Origin: Chloroflexota bacterium
GTDB lineage: Bacteria > Chloroflexota > Anaerolineae > Caldilineales > Caldilineaceae
Direction of reading: 5' to 3'
NCBI GenBank assembly: GCA_018969295.1
Contig: JAGWYN010000020.1
Coordinates: 3,274 to 67,273 of the forward strand
Length of the DNA: 64,000 nucleotides
The translations under genes and the position numbers were made by a program. The notes under the pieces are model-generated. The model saw nothing but the letters and a program-made list of their open reading frames with translations. It made no database searches and was not told where the DNA came from. Positions 1 through 11,639 of this stretch are shown here, piece by piece; the stretch's first letter is position 1; every line of letters starts with the position of its first letter.

Positions 1-1578
1 CAGGACCAGGTGGCAGGCGCCCAGTGCCAGACTTTGGGTCGGGTCAAGCAGGGGGATGGCGGCTTCTGCCTGCGCTTGTGCGTTGGCCAGGTCGCCGCGC
101 AACAAAGTGATGCTGGCCTGCTGTGCCAGCAGTTCTTGCTGCCAGGGGTGGTGAGTTGTCTCTGGCGGCAGTGCGGCTGCCACGGTCTGCATGGCAGTGG
201 CCAGCCGTTCGCTGTAGCCGGGGCGTTCGTTGATGATGCACTGCCAGACGGCATCCAGGGCAAGTCTGGGGGAGTGAGTGCCGGACAATGTTTCCAGGTG
301 CTTCAGCCAGTGGTCTACCATCTGGGCTTTGCCGCGCAACAAGGCGGGCAGGCACTGTTCTTCCAGAAGACGGATCTGTGCGGCCGGGTCGTTGGCCAGC
401 TTCAAATGGCGCAGTGCAACATCGAACTGTTTTTGTTCTGCGTACTCGCCGGCTGCTCGGCGGTGCAGAGTGGCGACCTGTTCTGGTGTGTAGAGGAATT
501 CCAGTTGAGACTGTAAGGTCTGGCGCAGCACGGCGTGGCATTGGTAGATCTGATCGGGCAGGCTGACAGCCATCAGCAGTGAGGTCATCTGTGCAAGTGT
601 TTGTAGATGGACAGCACTCTCTTTTTGGAGGGTCACTGCCCGACAGAGGTCAGGGGACCATTCGTCCAGCACAGAACACTCCAGCAAAAAAGTGCGCCAC
701 CGAGAAGAGGCGTGGCCCAACAGTTCGCTGACCACATATTCTTCCAGATAGCTCTGTTCGAGTGGCAAAGCATCCTGGACCGGAGGCAAGTGGGTGATAC
801 TTTGGCCCCAGCTCTGCTGCAGGGCCAGGACGGCCAGCTGCATTCCCGCCCCCCATCCTGCTGTACGAGCGACCAGGTCTGCCAGGTCGTGCTCGTTCAG
901 CGAAGGCGTATTCAGCGCGCCCGCAAAAAAGACACGACTTTCTTCCGCCGTAAAGTGCAGTTCGGTGGCCTTGAGCTCTTGTAGCCTTCCATCCAGTCGG
1001 TGATGGATCAGGCGCAGGGACGGCGTCTGGCGGGTGGCGATCAGCCAGTGCATGCTTTGTGGCCCCCGATCGAGTAGGGTTTGCATCACCTCGTGTACGG
1101 CTGGGCTCTGAAGGCAGTGGTAGTCGTCCAAAATGCAGAGGATCTCTTGTGCGGGCAGCGTGGGCTGGGCAAGGGTGTTGACAAGGGCAGCCAGTGCCTG
1201 ATCGACGGCGCCGGTGGAGGAGAGCAGCGCGTCGACAGCGGCGGCTGTGACCGGGATGACCGGGTGGAGTGCAGCTGCCAGATAGTGCAAGAAACGAATC
1301 GGGTGGTCGTCGTCGAGATCGAGCGAAAGCCAGGCCAGCAGCGCGCGCGGCGGGGTTGGGTGATCTGCTGGCAGAGCTGCGGTGGGGGGTGCGGGCGGCT
1401 GCGGGTCAAATCGATTTCGTACCCAGTGGCTGAGGAGCGTGGTTTTGCCGTAGCCAGCCGGTGCTGTGACCAGGTTGATTCGATAGTGTCGCCAATGGTC
1501 CAGCCGCTGCATGAGTCGGCGGCGTTCGACCAGGAACTGTGTATGGGTGGGCGGGTGGAGTTTGGTCTGTAAGAGCAT
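1..1578 (-). CDS. MalT-like ATP-dependent LuxR-family regulator, C-terminus missing (window edge)
   Basis: The reading frame is open from an ATG at 1578 to the window edge (526 codons). The N-terminus reads LLQTKLHPP, then a P-loop APAGYGKTTLLSHW at about residues 40-53, then LAWLSLDLDDDHP and ILDDYHCL (Walker B-like). This is the layout of the STAND ATPase of MalT-type regulators. The rest (about residues 300-526) is helical and TPR-like. Known family members end in a LuxR-type HTH, which would lie beyond the edge, so the DNA-binding part is not seen. The ligand is unknown. The gene is divergent from the SDR gene, with a 218-bp gap that contains a 14-bp palindrome. Assignment to the MalT-like class is firm; the regulon cannot be inferred. 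Confidence 0.85.
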   Translation of the reverse strand, partial: MLLQTKLHPPTHTQFLVERRRLMQRLDHWRHYRINLVTAPAGYGKTTLLSHWVRNRFDPQPPAPPTAALPADHPTPPRALLAWLSLDLDDDHPIRFLHYLAAALHPVIPVTAAAVDALLSSTGAVDQALAALVNTLAQPTLPAQEILCILDDYHCLQSPAVHEVMQTLLDRGPQSMHWLIATRQTPSLRLIHHRLDGRLQELKATELHFTAEESRVFFAGALNTPSLNEHDLADLVARTAGWGAGMQLAVLALQQSWGQSITHLPPVQDALPLEQSYLEEYVVSELLGHASSRWRTFLLECSVLDEWSPDLCRAVTLQKESAVHLQTLAQMTSLLMAVSLPDQIYQCHAVLRQTLQSQLEFLYTPEQVATLHRRAAGEYAEQKQFDVALRHLKLANDPAAQIRLLEEQCLPALLRGKAQMVDHWLKHLETLSGTHSPRLALDAVWQCIINERPGYSERLATAMQTVAAALPPETTHHPWQQELLAQQASITLLRGDLANAQAQAEAAIPLLDPTQSLALGACHLVL

Positions 1579-1604
1579 GACTTTCTGGAAAGTGGTAAAG
1601 ACTT

Positions 1605-1618
1605 CCCTCTGCAGAGGG
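1605..1618. promoter_or_regulatory. 14-bp perfect palindrome upstream of the MalT-like gene
   Basis: CCCTCTGCAGAGGG is fully self-complementary and lies 27 bp upstream of the regulator's ATG, in the divergent intergenic region. It could be an operator or part of a leader hairpin. No other copy was noticed by eye. Confidence 0.35.
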
Positions 1619-1737
1619 CCGATCCATGGGAATAAACAAAGTAGAGGTAGTATGCCCGATCTCTGCGGGGGATAAAAATTGGTTCTTGTCGAACGGGGCG
1701 GTGACCTGAGCGTCTATCCGAAACAAGCCGATGGCGG

Positions 1738-1743
1738 TATAAT
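1738..1743 (+). promoter_or_regulatory. Putative -10 element for the SDR gene
   Basis: A perfect TATAAT lies 53 bp before the ATG of the SDR gene. No convincing -35 is seen at 16-18 bp. An SD-like GGAG (1788-1791) precedes the ATG. Confidence 0.4.
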
Positions 1744-1796
1744 GGAGAGGGTTGCTGGCCTGGGGGCTGGCATAAATTTTTGTAAACGGAGACACG

Positions 1797-3326
1797 ATGA
1801 ACATCCTTGTGACAGGAGCGACCGGGTATGTGGGTGGGCGGCTGATCCCACGGCTGTTGGAACGTGGCCACATGGTGCGTGTGCTGGTGCGCGACCCGCG
1901 TCGGATTGGCGGGCGTGCATGGGCGGAGCAGGTGGAGGTGGTGGCTGGGGATTTGCTGGATCCTGGGTCGGTGGCACGTGCGGTAGCAGGGGTGGACGCC
2001 GCCTACTATCTGGTGCATTCGATGGGGGCCAGCGCTGACTTTGCCAGTGTTGACCGGCAGGCGGCGGCTTTCTTTGGCCGGGCTGCCGGCAACCTGGCCC
2101 ACGTCATCTATCTGGGCGGCTTGCTGCCGAAGACGCGCAACGTGTCGATTCATCTGCAGTCGCGCGCTGAGGTGGGAGCCATTTTACACGCCTACTGTCA
2201 CACCACCGAGTTTCGCGCTGGCCCGATCATTGGATCGGGCTCTGCTTCGTTTGAAATGGTCCGTTATCTGACCGAGCGCCTGCCGATCATGGTCGCGCCG
2301 CGTTGGATTTTGAACGATGTGCAGCCTGTGGCCATCCGTGATGTGCTCAATTATTTGATTGCTGCGCTCGACCACGGGCCGCTGGGCATTGTCGACATCG
2401 GTGCGGAACGGTTGACCTTCAAAGAGATGATGCAGGAGTATGCGGCTGCGCGCAAGCTGCAGCGCGTCATCATTCCGCTGCCGGTGCCTTTTCCGATGGC
2501 CTTTGCGGGCGCAAGCTGGGTTGGGCTGGTGACGCCGATCCCGAACGATCTGGCCATTCCATTGGTCGAGGGGGTGGTCGAGCCCGTCGTTGGGGATACG
2601 CGGCGTGCCCGCCAGGAATTTCCCGAGATTGAGCCGATCCGCTACCGTCAGGCTGTGGAGCTGGCGATCAAGCGGATTGCGCGCGGCGATGTGGAGACGC
2701 GCTGGAGTGGCGCGCTGGGGGGAGCGGTCACCTATGAAATGCGAGAAGCGGAGGGGATGGTGCGCGAGGTGCGCAGCATTTACACCGAACTGCCGCCGCA
2801 GGCGCTCTTCAAAAGTTTCAGTTCGATCGGCGGAGAGCGTGGCTGGCTGGTTTGGGAATGGGCCTGGAAGATCCGCGGCGCGTTGGACAAGCTGGTCGGT
2901 GGGCCGGGCTTGCGGCGCAGCCGCCGTGACCCGATCGAACTGCTGCCGGGGGAAGCGCTGGATTTCTGGCGCGTCGAGGTCGTCGACCCACCCCATCTGC
3001 TGCGTCTGCGTGCGGAGATGAAGGTGCCAGGCCATGCCTGGCTGCAGTGGGAGAGCGTTCGAGAGGGCAGTGGCACCCGTCTGGTGCAGACTGCCCTCTT
3101 TGCTCCGACCGGCCTCTGGGGAATGCTCTACTGGTATTCGCTTTACCCCGTGCACAAAATTATCTTCAGCGCTCTGATCCGCGCGATCGCACGCGATGCG
3201 GTCTATATGAATGTGGACGGTTTTGCGGACTGTCTGCCATCCCCGGGAGAGGTGGCGGCCGTTTCTGGCAACAACAGTGGAGAAAAACTGGCAGACAAAT
3301 TCAGCCTGCCGCCTACCGAACCGTAG
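1797..3326 (+). CDS. SDR-family NAD(P)-binding protein with C-terminal DUF2867-like domain
   Basis: A 509-residue protein. The N-terminal Rossmann fold carries GATGYVGGRLIPRLLERGH (glycines 7, 10 and 13), as in atypical SDR/NmrA-like proteins. The C-terminal part from about residue 320 (LPPQALF through WYSLYPVHKIIFSALIRAIA) matches the DUF2867 layout seen in YbjT-type proteins. YbjT-like proteins are predicted oxidoreductases or quinone-interacting proteins of unknown substrate. The last 40 residues run past the expected domain end and overlap the convergent protease gene by 124 bp, so the natural stop may have been lost. The ATG has an SD-like GGAG 5 nt upstream. Confidence 0.85.
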   Translation: MNILVTGATGYVGGRLIPRLLERGHMVRVLVRDPRRIGGRAWAEQVEVVAGDLLDPGSVARAVAGVDAAYYLVHSMGASADFASVDRQAAAFFGRAAGNLAHVIYLGGLLPKTRNVSIHLQSRAEVGAILHAYCHTTEFRAGPIIGSGSASFEMVRYLTERLPIMVAPRWILNDVQPVAIRDVLNYLIAALDHGPLGIVDIGAERLTFKEMMQEYAAARKLQRVIIPLPVPFPMAFAGASWVGLVTPIPNDLAIPLVEGVVEPVVGDTRRARQEFPEIEPIRYRQAVELAIKRIARGDVETRWSGALGGAVTYEMREAEGMVREVRSIYTELPPQALFKSFSSIGGERGWLVWEWAWKIRGALDKLVGGPGLRRSRRDPIELLPGEALDFWRVEVVDPPHLLRLRAEMKVPGHAWLQWESVREGSGTRLVQTALFAPTGLWGMLYWYSLYPVHKIIFSALIRAIARDAVYMNVDGFADCLPSPGEVAAVSGNNSGEKLADKFSLPPTEP

Positions 3327-4990
3327 CTGGCCGCCTCGATGAAATAGGTCTTGCCTTCCGCTACGCTGAGCGTGACCTGTGACTGGCCTCCAGAACTGTC
3401 GTCGTTGCAGGCTTGTCCGGTGAGTGCCCCGCGTTCGCCGGTAAAAACCGCCAGCACCGTATCGTAGCTGCTGCCAAAGGTGTCGACTGTGAGTGTACCC
3501 GCAGAAGGTGCCACAAACCGATACCAGACCGTCGCTGATCCTTCTCCTGCGCAGAGGGAAGGGTCGTCGGTTGCCTGGGTCGCCCTGGTGGTATCCAGCT
3601 GATGGTTGAACGGGAGCGGCGCCACCTCGACCGGACTGGAAAAATTGTCGTTGGCGGGCGCAGGAGGGGGCGGACCGCCGGCAATGAAGGGCAGGAAGGT
3701 GCGGCTGTGCTCGCCGACCGTAAGCCAGTAGCGGGTGTACGGTCCATAGGTCTGCCCATACAAACCAGGGAGCAGCTCCACGCTGGCATAGATGGACCCG
3801 GTGCGATCTGCTTTCCAGATCAGGTGCGCTGACGGCTCGAAGCGGGACGTCTCTCCCCAGGCAAACCGCCCCCAATTCGTTTGTGGCGCGATGCCCTCTG
3901 TATAGGTGATCGGCGTGCGCCCGTCGCTGTCGAAAAGCCAGAGGACAGTGTGGAGGGCCGACGCTGTATCGGTGATGCTTCCGGTCAGGAACAGGTATTC
4001 CTTTCCTGCTTCGACCTCCATGCGGACCCAGTCCTGGTCGCCCTCTTCATGAAAGGTGTGCATCTGGTGGAGGAGTGTCCCGTTCATCTGCTGCGCGTCG
4101 GCGAAATGGTTGTCTGGTTCGAAGGGATCGCCGCCGAGGCAGCGGTTGGGGTCGGTGGTACAGGCGGTGATCCATTCCCAGTAGCTGGAGACGCGTGTGA
4201 AGACGTCGTACATTCCGCTTGCAATGCAACCGAACGGTCCCCAGCTGACAATTCCGATCTGTGTCCACGAGCCATTTGGCTGCTGCACCATCAGCGGGCC
4301 GCCGCTGTCGCCGTAGCAGGCACCCATTGTCAGCGTTTCATAGCCGGCGCACAACATAGCGTCTGTGATGACTTCAGTGCTCTGCTGGCATCTGGTGGGG
4401 TCGACCAGCGGGAGGGACACTTCACGCAGCGCGTCTGGGTATACAGCGCTCCACCCTGATATTTCTTTAGCACCCCATCCGATCACGGTTGCGCGCAGGT
4501 GATCGAACTCCGACGTGCCAGAAATCGTCTGGTAGAGCGAGATTGGGGTATAGGTCACCGGTGTGGAGAGGCGGATCAAGGCCAGGTCGTGGTCCAGCTG
4601 TGTAGGGTCGTAGCCGGGGTGGGGGATCACCTGGGCCCCGGGGATGCGCGTGCCGCTGTCGGAAAGGCGGTGTGCGCCGACGAGCACATCGATCAACGAG
4701 GGTTCTTTTCCTTCGACGCAGTGGGCGGCGGTCAGCACCCACTCCTCGTCGATCAAGGAACCGCCACAAAACTGCCCTGCGTAGGTATTGGGTTGGAGAG
4801 GGTCGATCAGCGCGACCTGCCAGGGATATGCGCCGGGCTGGGCCTCGCGTCCGCCGAGGATGTCTGGGGCATGGGCAGGTTCCTGGGCGGTCACGCCGCC
4901 GGCAAACAACAGGAAACCGCCCAACATCCACAGGAGATGCAACACCAACAAACCAACTCTTACGAGCGAGGGAGATCGTCTGGCAGTCAT
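3203..4990 (-). CDS. Secreted S1A (chymotrypsin-fold) serine protease with C-terminal PPC-type domain
   Basis: A 595-residue protein. Residues 1-35 form a signal peptide with a long hydrophobic core ending VTAQ. The mature protease begins after D43 at ILGG, which resembles the zymogen activation site. The triad is His90 (TAAHC), Asp135 (HDLALIRL) and Ser229 (GDSGGP). The residue six before the serine, which sets S1 specificity in trypsin as Asp189, is Gly223 here, so cleavage after Lys/Arg is not expected. A linker with FEPDN and a PPPPAPANDNF segment lead to a PPC-like beta domain ending near GGRLNLSASF. It is divergently transcribed from the sugar-isomerase gene, and its 3' end overlaps the SDR gene. 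Confidence 0.9.
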   Translation of the reverse strand: MTARRSPSLVRVGLLVLHLLWMLGGFLLFAGGVTAQEPAHAPDILGGREAQPGAYPWQVALIDPLQPNTYAGQFCGGSLIDEEWVLTAAHCVEGKEPSLIDVLVGAHRLSDSGTRIPGAQVIPHPGYDPTQLDHDLALIRLSTPVTYTPISLYQTISGTSEFDHLRATVIGWGAKEISGWSAVYPDALREVSLPLVDPTRCQQSTEVITDAMLCAGYETLTMGACYGDSGGPLMVQQPNGSWTQIGIVSWGPFGCIASGMYDVFTRVSSYWEWITACTTDPNRCLGGDPFEPDNHFADAQQMNGTLLHQMHTFHEEGDQDWVRMEVEAGKEYLFLTGSITDTASALHTVLWLFDSDGRTPITYTEGIAPQTNWGRFAWGETSRFEPSAHLIWKADRTGSIYASVELLPGLYGQTYGPYTRYWLTVGEHSRTFLPFIAGGPPPPAPANDNFSSPVEVAPLPFNHQLDTTRATQATDDPSLCAGEGSATVWYRFVAPSAGTLTVDTFGSSYDTVLAVFTGERGALTGQACNDDSSGGQSQVTLSVAEGKTYFIEAASYGSVGGRLNLSASFSPLLLPETAATSPGDGRQSAKPSTFI

Positions 4991-5042
4991 GGAAGCCTCT
5001 ATTGGAAAAAACTTAAAACGAAAGCAGCTATATTTTATAACA

Positions 5043-5056
5043 GTTCTGTCCAGAAC
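5043..5056. promoter_or_regulatory. GTTC-N6-GAAC dyad in divergent promoter region
   Basis: GTTCTGTCCAGAAC has 6-bp inverted arms around a 2-bp centre. It sits in the AT-rich divergent region between the protease gene and the isomerase-like gene. The same GTTC-N6-GAAC frame occurs at 16127-16140 and 50239-50252, so it may be a regulator box. The regulator is unknown. Confidence 0.35.
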
Positions 5057-5125
5057 AACAAAAATTTTTTTTTGACGGATTGGGTGTTAGAATGGAGCGA
5101 ACAATATATTTGTCAGGAGTGCAAG

Positions 5126-5908
5126 ATGGTTGAATATCGGCAGTCTGTTTCATGGTGGTGTCTGGTGCCGGCGCTGCTCAGCCCGCAGGAGATGGTGCGT
5201 GCTGCGGCGGAGATCGGCTATGCTGCGGTAGAACTGTTGCCCGAGCTGTACTGGCCGCTGGCGCGCGAACATGGGTTGGCCATCGCTGCGGTCAACGGCC
5301 ATGCTTCGATCGAAGACGGGCTCAACCGGCGTGCCAACCATGCACGCATCGTGCGCGAGCTGGAGGCCAACATCGCCAAGGCTGCGGCTTGGGGGATCGC
5401 CAATTTGATCTGTTTCAGCGGCAATCGGGGGAACCTCGACGACACCGCTGGGATCGAAGCGACCGCAGAGGGTCTGGCCCGGGTGGCTCGGCGGGCCGAA
5501 GAGGCCGGTGTGACCCTGGTGTTGGAGCTGCTCAACAGCAAGGTGGACCACCCCGACTACCAGGCGGACCAGACCCGCTGGGCAGTGGAGGTCTGCCGAC
5601 AGGTTGGCTCGCCGGCGGTCAAGGTGCTCTATGACATCTATCACATGCAGATTATGGAGGGGGATATTCTGCGCACGATCGAGCGGGAGCATCGTTGGTT
5701 TGGCCACTACCATACAGCAGGGAACCCCGGGCGTGCGGAGCTCGACGCTCGCCAGGAGTTGAATTACCGCCCCATTTTCCAGGCGATCGCTGCGACAGGC
5801 TACCGTGGTTACATCGGCCACGAATTTATCCCGCGGGGGGAGGCGGTGGCTGCTTTGCGCGATGCCTATCAACTGGCAGCGCAGAGCGGGGAGGAAGGGG
5901 GCGGGTGA
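5126..5908 (+). CDS. Hydroxypyruvate isomerase-like TIM-barrel protein
   Basis: 260 residues. I chose the ATG preceded by AGGAG (5116-5120). The sequence SVSWWCLVPALLSPQEMVRAAAEIGYAAVELLP is the start of the AP-endonuclease-2-type TIM barrel of the Hyi/sugar isomerase family. ELLNSK (Glu), YDIYHMQ (Asp, His) and GHEFIPRG (Glu) match the metal-binding acidic and His residues of that family. Known members isomerise hydroxypyruvate to tartronate semialdehyde or act on related ketoses. The exact substrate cannot be read from sequence. It is a single gene, divergent from the protease and convergent with the next pair. Confidence 0.8.
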   Translation: MVEYRQSVSWWCLVPALLSPQEMVRAAAEIGYAAVELLPELYWPLAREHGLAIAAVNGHASIEDGLNRRANHARIVRELEANIAKAAAWGIANLICFSGNRGNLDDTAGIEATAEGLARVARRAEEAGVTLVLELLNSKVDHPDYQADQTRWAVEVCRQVGSPAVKVLYDIYHMQIMEGDILRTIEREHRWFGHYHTAGNPGRAELDARQELNYRPIFQAIAATGYRGYIGHEFIPRGEAVAALRDAYQLAAQSGEEGGG

Positions 5909-5927
5909 GGCAGGTCGCCTCTGCGGG

Positions 5928-6796
5928 TCAGTCGAATTCGTCGCCGGCGCGTTCGTTGAGGGTGCGTTCTCCGGCCTGTGCGGAGAGGCCTGGCTCGCGG
6001 CCGCGCAGCGAGACCCCCCGGACTCCGGGGGGGGCGGTCAGTTCTTCCTGCTGCACGACCGGGTACTGGGCCATGAGGGCAGCGTCTGCGGGCTGATTGG
6101 CAAAGTAGATTCGTTCGCGGCGCAGGGTGCGGGCAAAATCGTCGAAACCGAGTGCGTCGACGACTTCGTCCGGGCGCCCGGTGGCGCCGTTGCGCATCTG
6201 CACACGCAGAAAGATGGGATGCTCTTCGTGCACTGCGTCGTATCCCAGCGCAGCCAGCTCCAGGACCAGCGGGCGCAGGTTGTAGGTATAGCGGCTGCCT
6301 TTGCGTTCGCGTTCGCGCCAGATCGTGGTCTGTTTCAGAAAGCCAGCGATGCGTTCTGCAAGCAGAGCGTCTTCGAGCTCCCCGGGGGCGGTGTGGAGGA
6401 GGATCGTATAGTCCGCCCCGACGATCCACGGTTGGAGGGCATCCCCTGTGGGTGGAATTTCTTCGACCGACTGCACCAGGATCCCTGGCGGCACTTTGGC
6501 GCGCAGGCGCTCGGCGATCTCTGCGACCGGAAGCGGTAGAGAGAGCACGATGTCGAGCGGTTCATGGCGCCCGGTGATCCCGACCCCTAACGGTGCTGCA
6601 AATTGCAGATGGGGTTGGGGGTTGAAGCCTTGTTTGTAGAGCAACGGCAGGTCCGCACGGCGCAGCGCACGTTCCCACAGCCGAAACTCGTCGTGGTGTG
6701 AGATGAATTTGATCGATTCGCCTTTGGCGTACCAGACGCGCACGCGCTGGCGGGCTTCGTGGGCAGGGGTGTCGGTCATCGGTGCCAGCCTCTCTT

Positions 6797-6800
<4 letters not shown>
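5928..6800 (-). CDS. TIGR03936-type radical SAM-linked protein (DUF2344)
   Basis: About 290 residues. The motifs VWYAKGESIKFISHHDEFRLWERALRRA and YKQGFNPQPHLQFAAPLGVGI are typical of the DUF2344 family. It is found next to, or fused to, B12-binding radical SAM proteins. Its role is unknown and probably linked to the partner enzyme. The ATG at 6800 overlaps the upstream stop codon as ATGA, so translation is likely coupled. An internal ATG at 6779 has a better SD (GAGAGG, 9 nt upstream), so the true start may be seven residues later. Confidence 0.85.
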
Positions 6801-8854
<2,054 letters not shown>

Positions 8855-8956
8855 CGGGCTTTCTCTGTCTCGTGTTGGCCTGGCCAGGGTGGGCTTTGCA
8901 CCCACTGGATAGAGTTAGGTCGCTGGAGGGGGCGGGTGTTCCGCCCCTGCATGGGG

Positions 8957-8965
8957 ATTATACCA
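8957..8965 (-). promoter_or_regulatory. Extended -10 promoter overlapping the MFS stop codon
   Basis: On the minus strand TGGTATAAT (TGN plus perfect -10) lies about 100 bp before the radical SAM ATG. The TAA inside it is the stop codon of the upstream MFS gene. The -35 is weak (CTTTCC region), as is usual for extended -10 promoters. Confidence 0.5.
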
Positions 8966-10148
8966 CAGCGAGCGCGCGCGGAAAGGCTATGGCCAGCAGC
9001 AAGGCGCCGGCCAGCAGCAGCACCCCTGTCCCCAGAAAGACCGGGCTCAGCCCGATCTGTTGGGAGATAGCGCCCAGCAGAAAGGGGCTGAGGGTAATGC
9101 CGATCCCGCCAGCCATGTTGTAGGCGCCCAGCGCGGCTCCCCGGATCTGTGGCTGCGCGTGCTGGGTGACAAAGGCCTGTCCGGCGGTCAGGAACATCCC
9201 GTACGAGATGCCTTCGACCACCAACGCCAGGCTGAGCTCGGCATAGCCTTTCCAAGAGGCCAGTGCGACTGCGGCAACCCCGCTGAGGGCAATGGCCAGC
9301 ACCATCAGACGGTGGCTCCACCGTGGGGTGCTCAGCACGCCGAGCGGCACACGGGTCAAGGTGGAGAGCAGCCCGCGCAGGGTGTACAGCCCGCCGATGG
9401 CGGCTGCGGAGAAGCCCAGGGTGCTGGCATGGATCGGCAGGAAGCTGACCACGACGGCGCTGAAGACCGGGCTGATCAGCAGGTTGGCCAGTGCGGCGAG
9501 CAGGATGGGGCGGCTACTGGCCAGCACCCGCAGGTTGTGGAGGGGGTTGGCAGCGTGCAGGCCGGTGGCTACTTTTTTGTCGACCAGCGTGATCCAGGCC
9601 AGGGCTGCGGAGGCGATGGCAACCAGTGCCAGGATCAGCAGGCTGCCTTCTATATCGAACGACTCCGCCAGTAGCCCGCCCAGCAGCGGACCGGTGGCAA
9701 AACCGAGCCCCATGGCTGTGGTCAGCATGCCCATCGCCACCCCGCGTTCGCTGGGGGCGGCGTAGTCGCCCACCATGGCAGCGCCCATTGCAAAGACACA
9801 GACGACACCCAGCCCGAGCAGCATCTGTGCAAGCAGGAGCCAAAGCGGGGTCGGAGCCAGCGCCAGCAGGGTACTTGACAGAGCAAAGAAGAGACAGCCG
9901 GTTGCGATCAGGTGGCGGCGCCCCAGACGGTCAGAGACCAGCCCCAGCGGCACAGCGGCTGTCACCTGCGTTGCGCCGTTGAAGGCGGTCAGGCTGCCGA
10001 TCAGAAGCAGCGATGCCCCGAGCTCGTGGGCACGGAGCGGCAAAACCAGCAGGATGTAGCCGACAACGATATCGGCGGTGTAGATCACCAAAAAGAGGGC
10101 CAGCAGTTCGCGGCGCAACAGCCGCTTCCAGAGGGAAGTCAGGTGCAT
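8958..10148 (-). CDS. MFS transporter (12 TM)
   Basis: 396 residues with about 12 hydrophobic segments. A motif A-like loop, GLVSDRLGRRHL, lies between TM2 and TM3, and MGLGFATGPLLGGLLAE in TM5 is typical of drug:H+ antiporter-like MFS proteins. The second half repeats the pattern (YTLRGLLSTLTRVPLG). The substrate is unknown; efflux is the usual role for this subfamily. The gene is divergent from the MazG-like gene, with a 160-bp gap in which I see no clear -35/-10 pair. Confidence 0.88.
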   Translation of the reverse strand: MHLTSLWKRLLRRELLALFLVIYTADIVVGYILLVLPLRAHELGASLLLIGSLTAFNGATQVTAAVPLGLVSDRLGRRHLIATGCLFFALSSTLLALAPTPLWLLLAQMLLGLGVVCVFAMGAAMVGDYAAPSERGVAMGMLTTAMGLGFATGPLLGGLLAESFDIEGSLLILALVAIASAALAWITLVDKKVATGLHAANPLHNLRVLASSRPILLAALANLLISPVFSAVVVSFLPIHASTLGFSAAAIGGLYTLRGLLSTLTRVPLGVLSTPRWSHRLMVLAIALSGVAAVALASWKGYAELSLALVVEGISYGMFLTAGQAFVTQHAQPQIRGAALGAYNMAGGIGITLSPFLLGAISQQIGLSPVFLGTGVLLLAGALLLAIAFPRALAVV

Positions 10149-10308
10149 CAGAGTCCATTATTCTGTTTAAGATTGTGCATCGACGGGCCAATCACATAGA
10201 CTATAGGGGATCGGGGCAAATCGACCAAACAGGCTGGCCTGTGCGATTCGAATCCTGGGGGGAGGAGTGGGATGGGGGCTGTAAAAAACTGGATCAGGGG
10301 AGAAACTG

Positions 10309-10647
10309 ATGAACGTCGCTTCATTCAACGAGTATCAGCGGGCCTCGCGGCGGACCTGGCAGCGGGTGTATACCGAGCATCCGATCATCTACCCCACGCT
10401 GGGGTTGGTCAACGAAGCGGGGGAAGTTGCGGGCAAGATCAAAAAGATCTTTCGCGACAAACAGGGGGAGATCACGGAGGTGGACCGCGAGGCGCTCAAG
10501 CAGGAACTGGGCGATGTTTTGTGGTATCTGGCCCAGATTGCCACCGAGCTGGGGGTTGAGCTCGATGAGGTGGCCAGCGCCAATCTGGTCAAACTTGCTG
10601 GCCGGCTGGAACGTGGCCGGATCGGCGGTGAGGGGGACGACCGGTGA
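10309..10647 (+). CDS. MazG-like nucleotide pyrophosphohydrolase
   Basis: A 112-residue single-domain protein. The catalytic EXXE...EXXD signature is complete: Glu36/Glu39 in NEAGEV and Glu66/Asp69 in QELGDVLWYLAQ. Members of this all-alpha NTP pyrophosphatase family hydrolyse (d)NTPs or modified nucleotides to monophosphates. The length fits the short MazG-like group rather than two-domain MazG. GGGGAG precedes the ATG. The 3' end, including the stop codon, lies in a triple 16-bp tandem repeat, which makes the last four codons (GEGDDR) a product of repeat expansion. Confidence 0.88.
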   Translation: MNVASFNEYQRASRRTWQRVYTEHPIIYPTLGLVNEAGEVAGKIKKIFRDKQGEITEVDREALKQELGDVLWYLAQIATELGVELDEVASANLVKLAGRLERGRIGGEGDDR

Positions 10648-10673
10648 GGGGGACGACCGGTGAGGGGGACGAC
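10626..10673. repeat. Three perfect tandem copies of a 16-bp unit
   Basis: The unit CGGTGAGGGGGACGAC is present three times head to tail. Because 16 is not a multiple of 3, the unit supplies coding sequence in copy one and the TGA stop of the MazG-like gene in copy two. The third copy lies in the 31-bp gap before the convergent MBL gene. Confidence 0.95.
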
Positions 10674-10678
10674 AAGCA

Positions 10679-11575
<897 letters not shown>

Positions 11576-11639
11576 ACAGGACTCCTTTTGTGGATGTGGG
11601 TGATCTGCCGCTCTGGATCGCTCTGGGGGCGATGCGAGC

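Noticed and set aside
2184..3875. A 563-codon minus-strand frame across the SDR and protease genes
   Set aside because: It is out of frame with both, and the real frames carry catalytic motifs.
5072..5110. TTGACG with TATATT as a promoter for the isomerase-like gene
   Set aside because: The spacing is about 27 bp, too long for a sigma70 pair.
10245..10255. GATTCGAATCC, like a tRNA T-loop, between the MFS and MazG-like genes
   Set aside because: The flanks do not pair into a T stem or acceptor, so neither a tRNA nor an attachment site can be supported.
10626..10673. Tandem repeats considered as a CRISPR or satellite array
   Set aside because: The units are contiguous without spacers and only three copies long; no cas genes are present.
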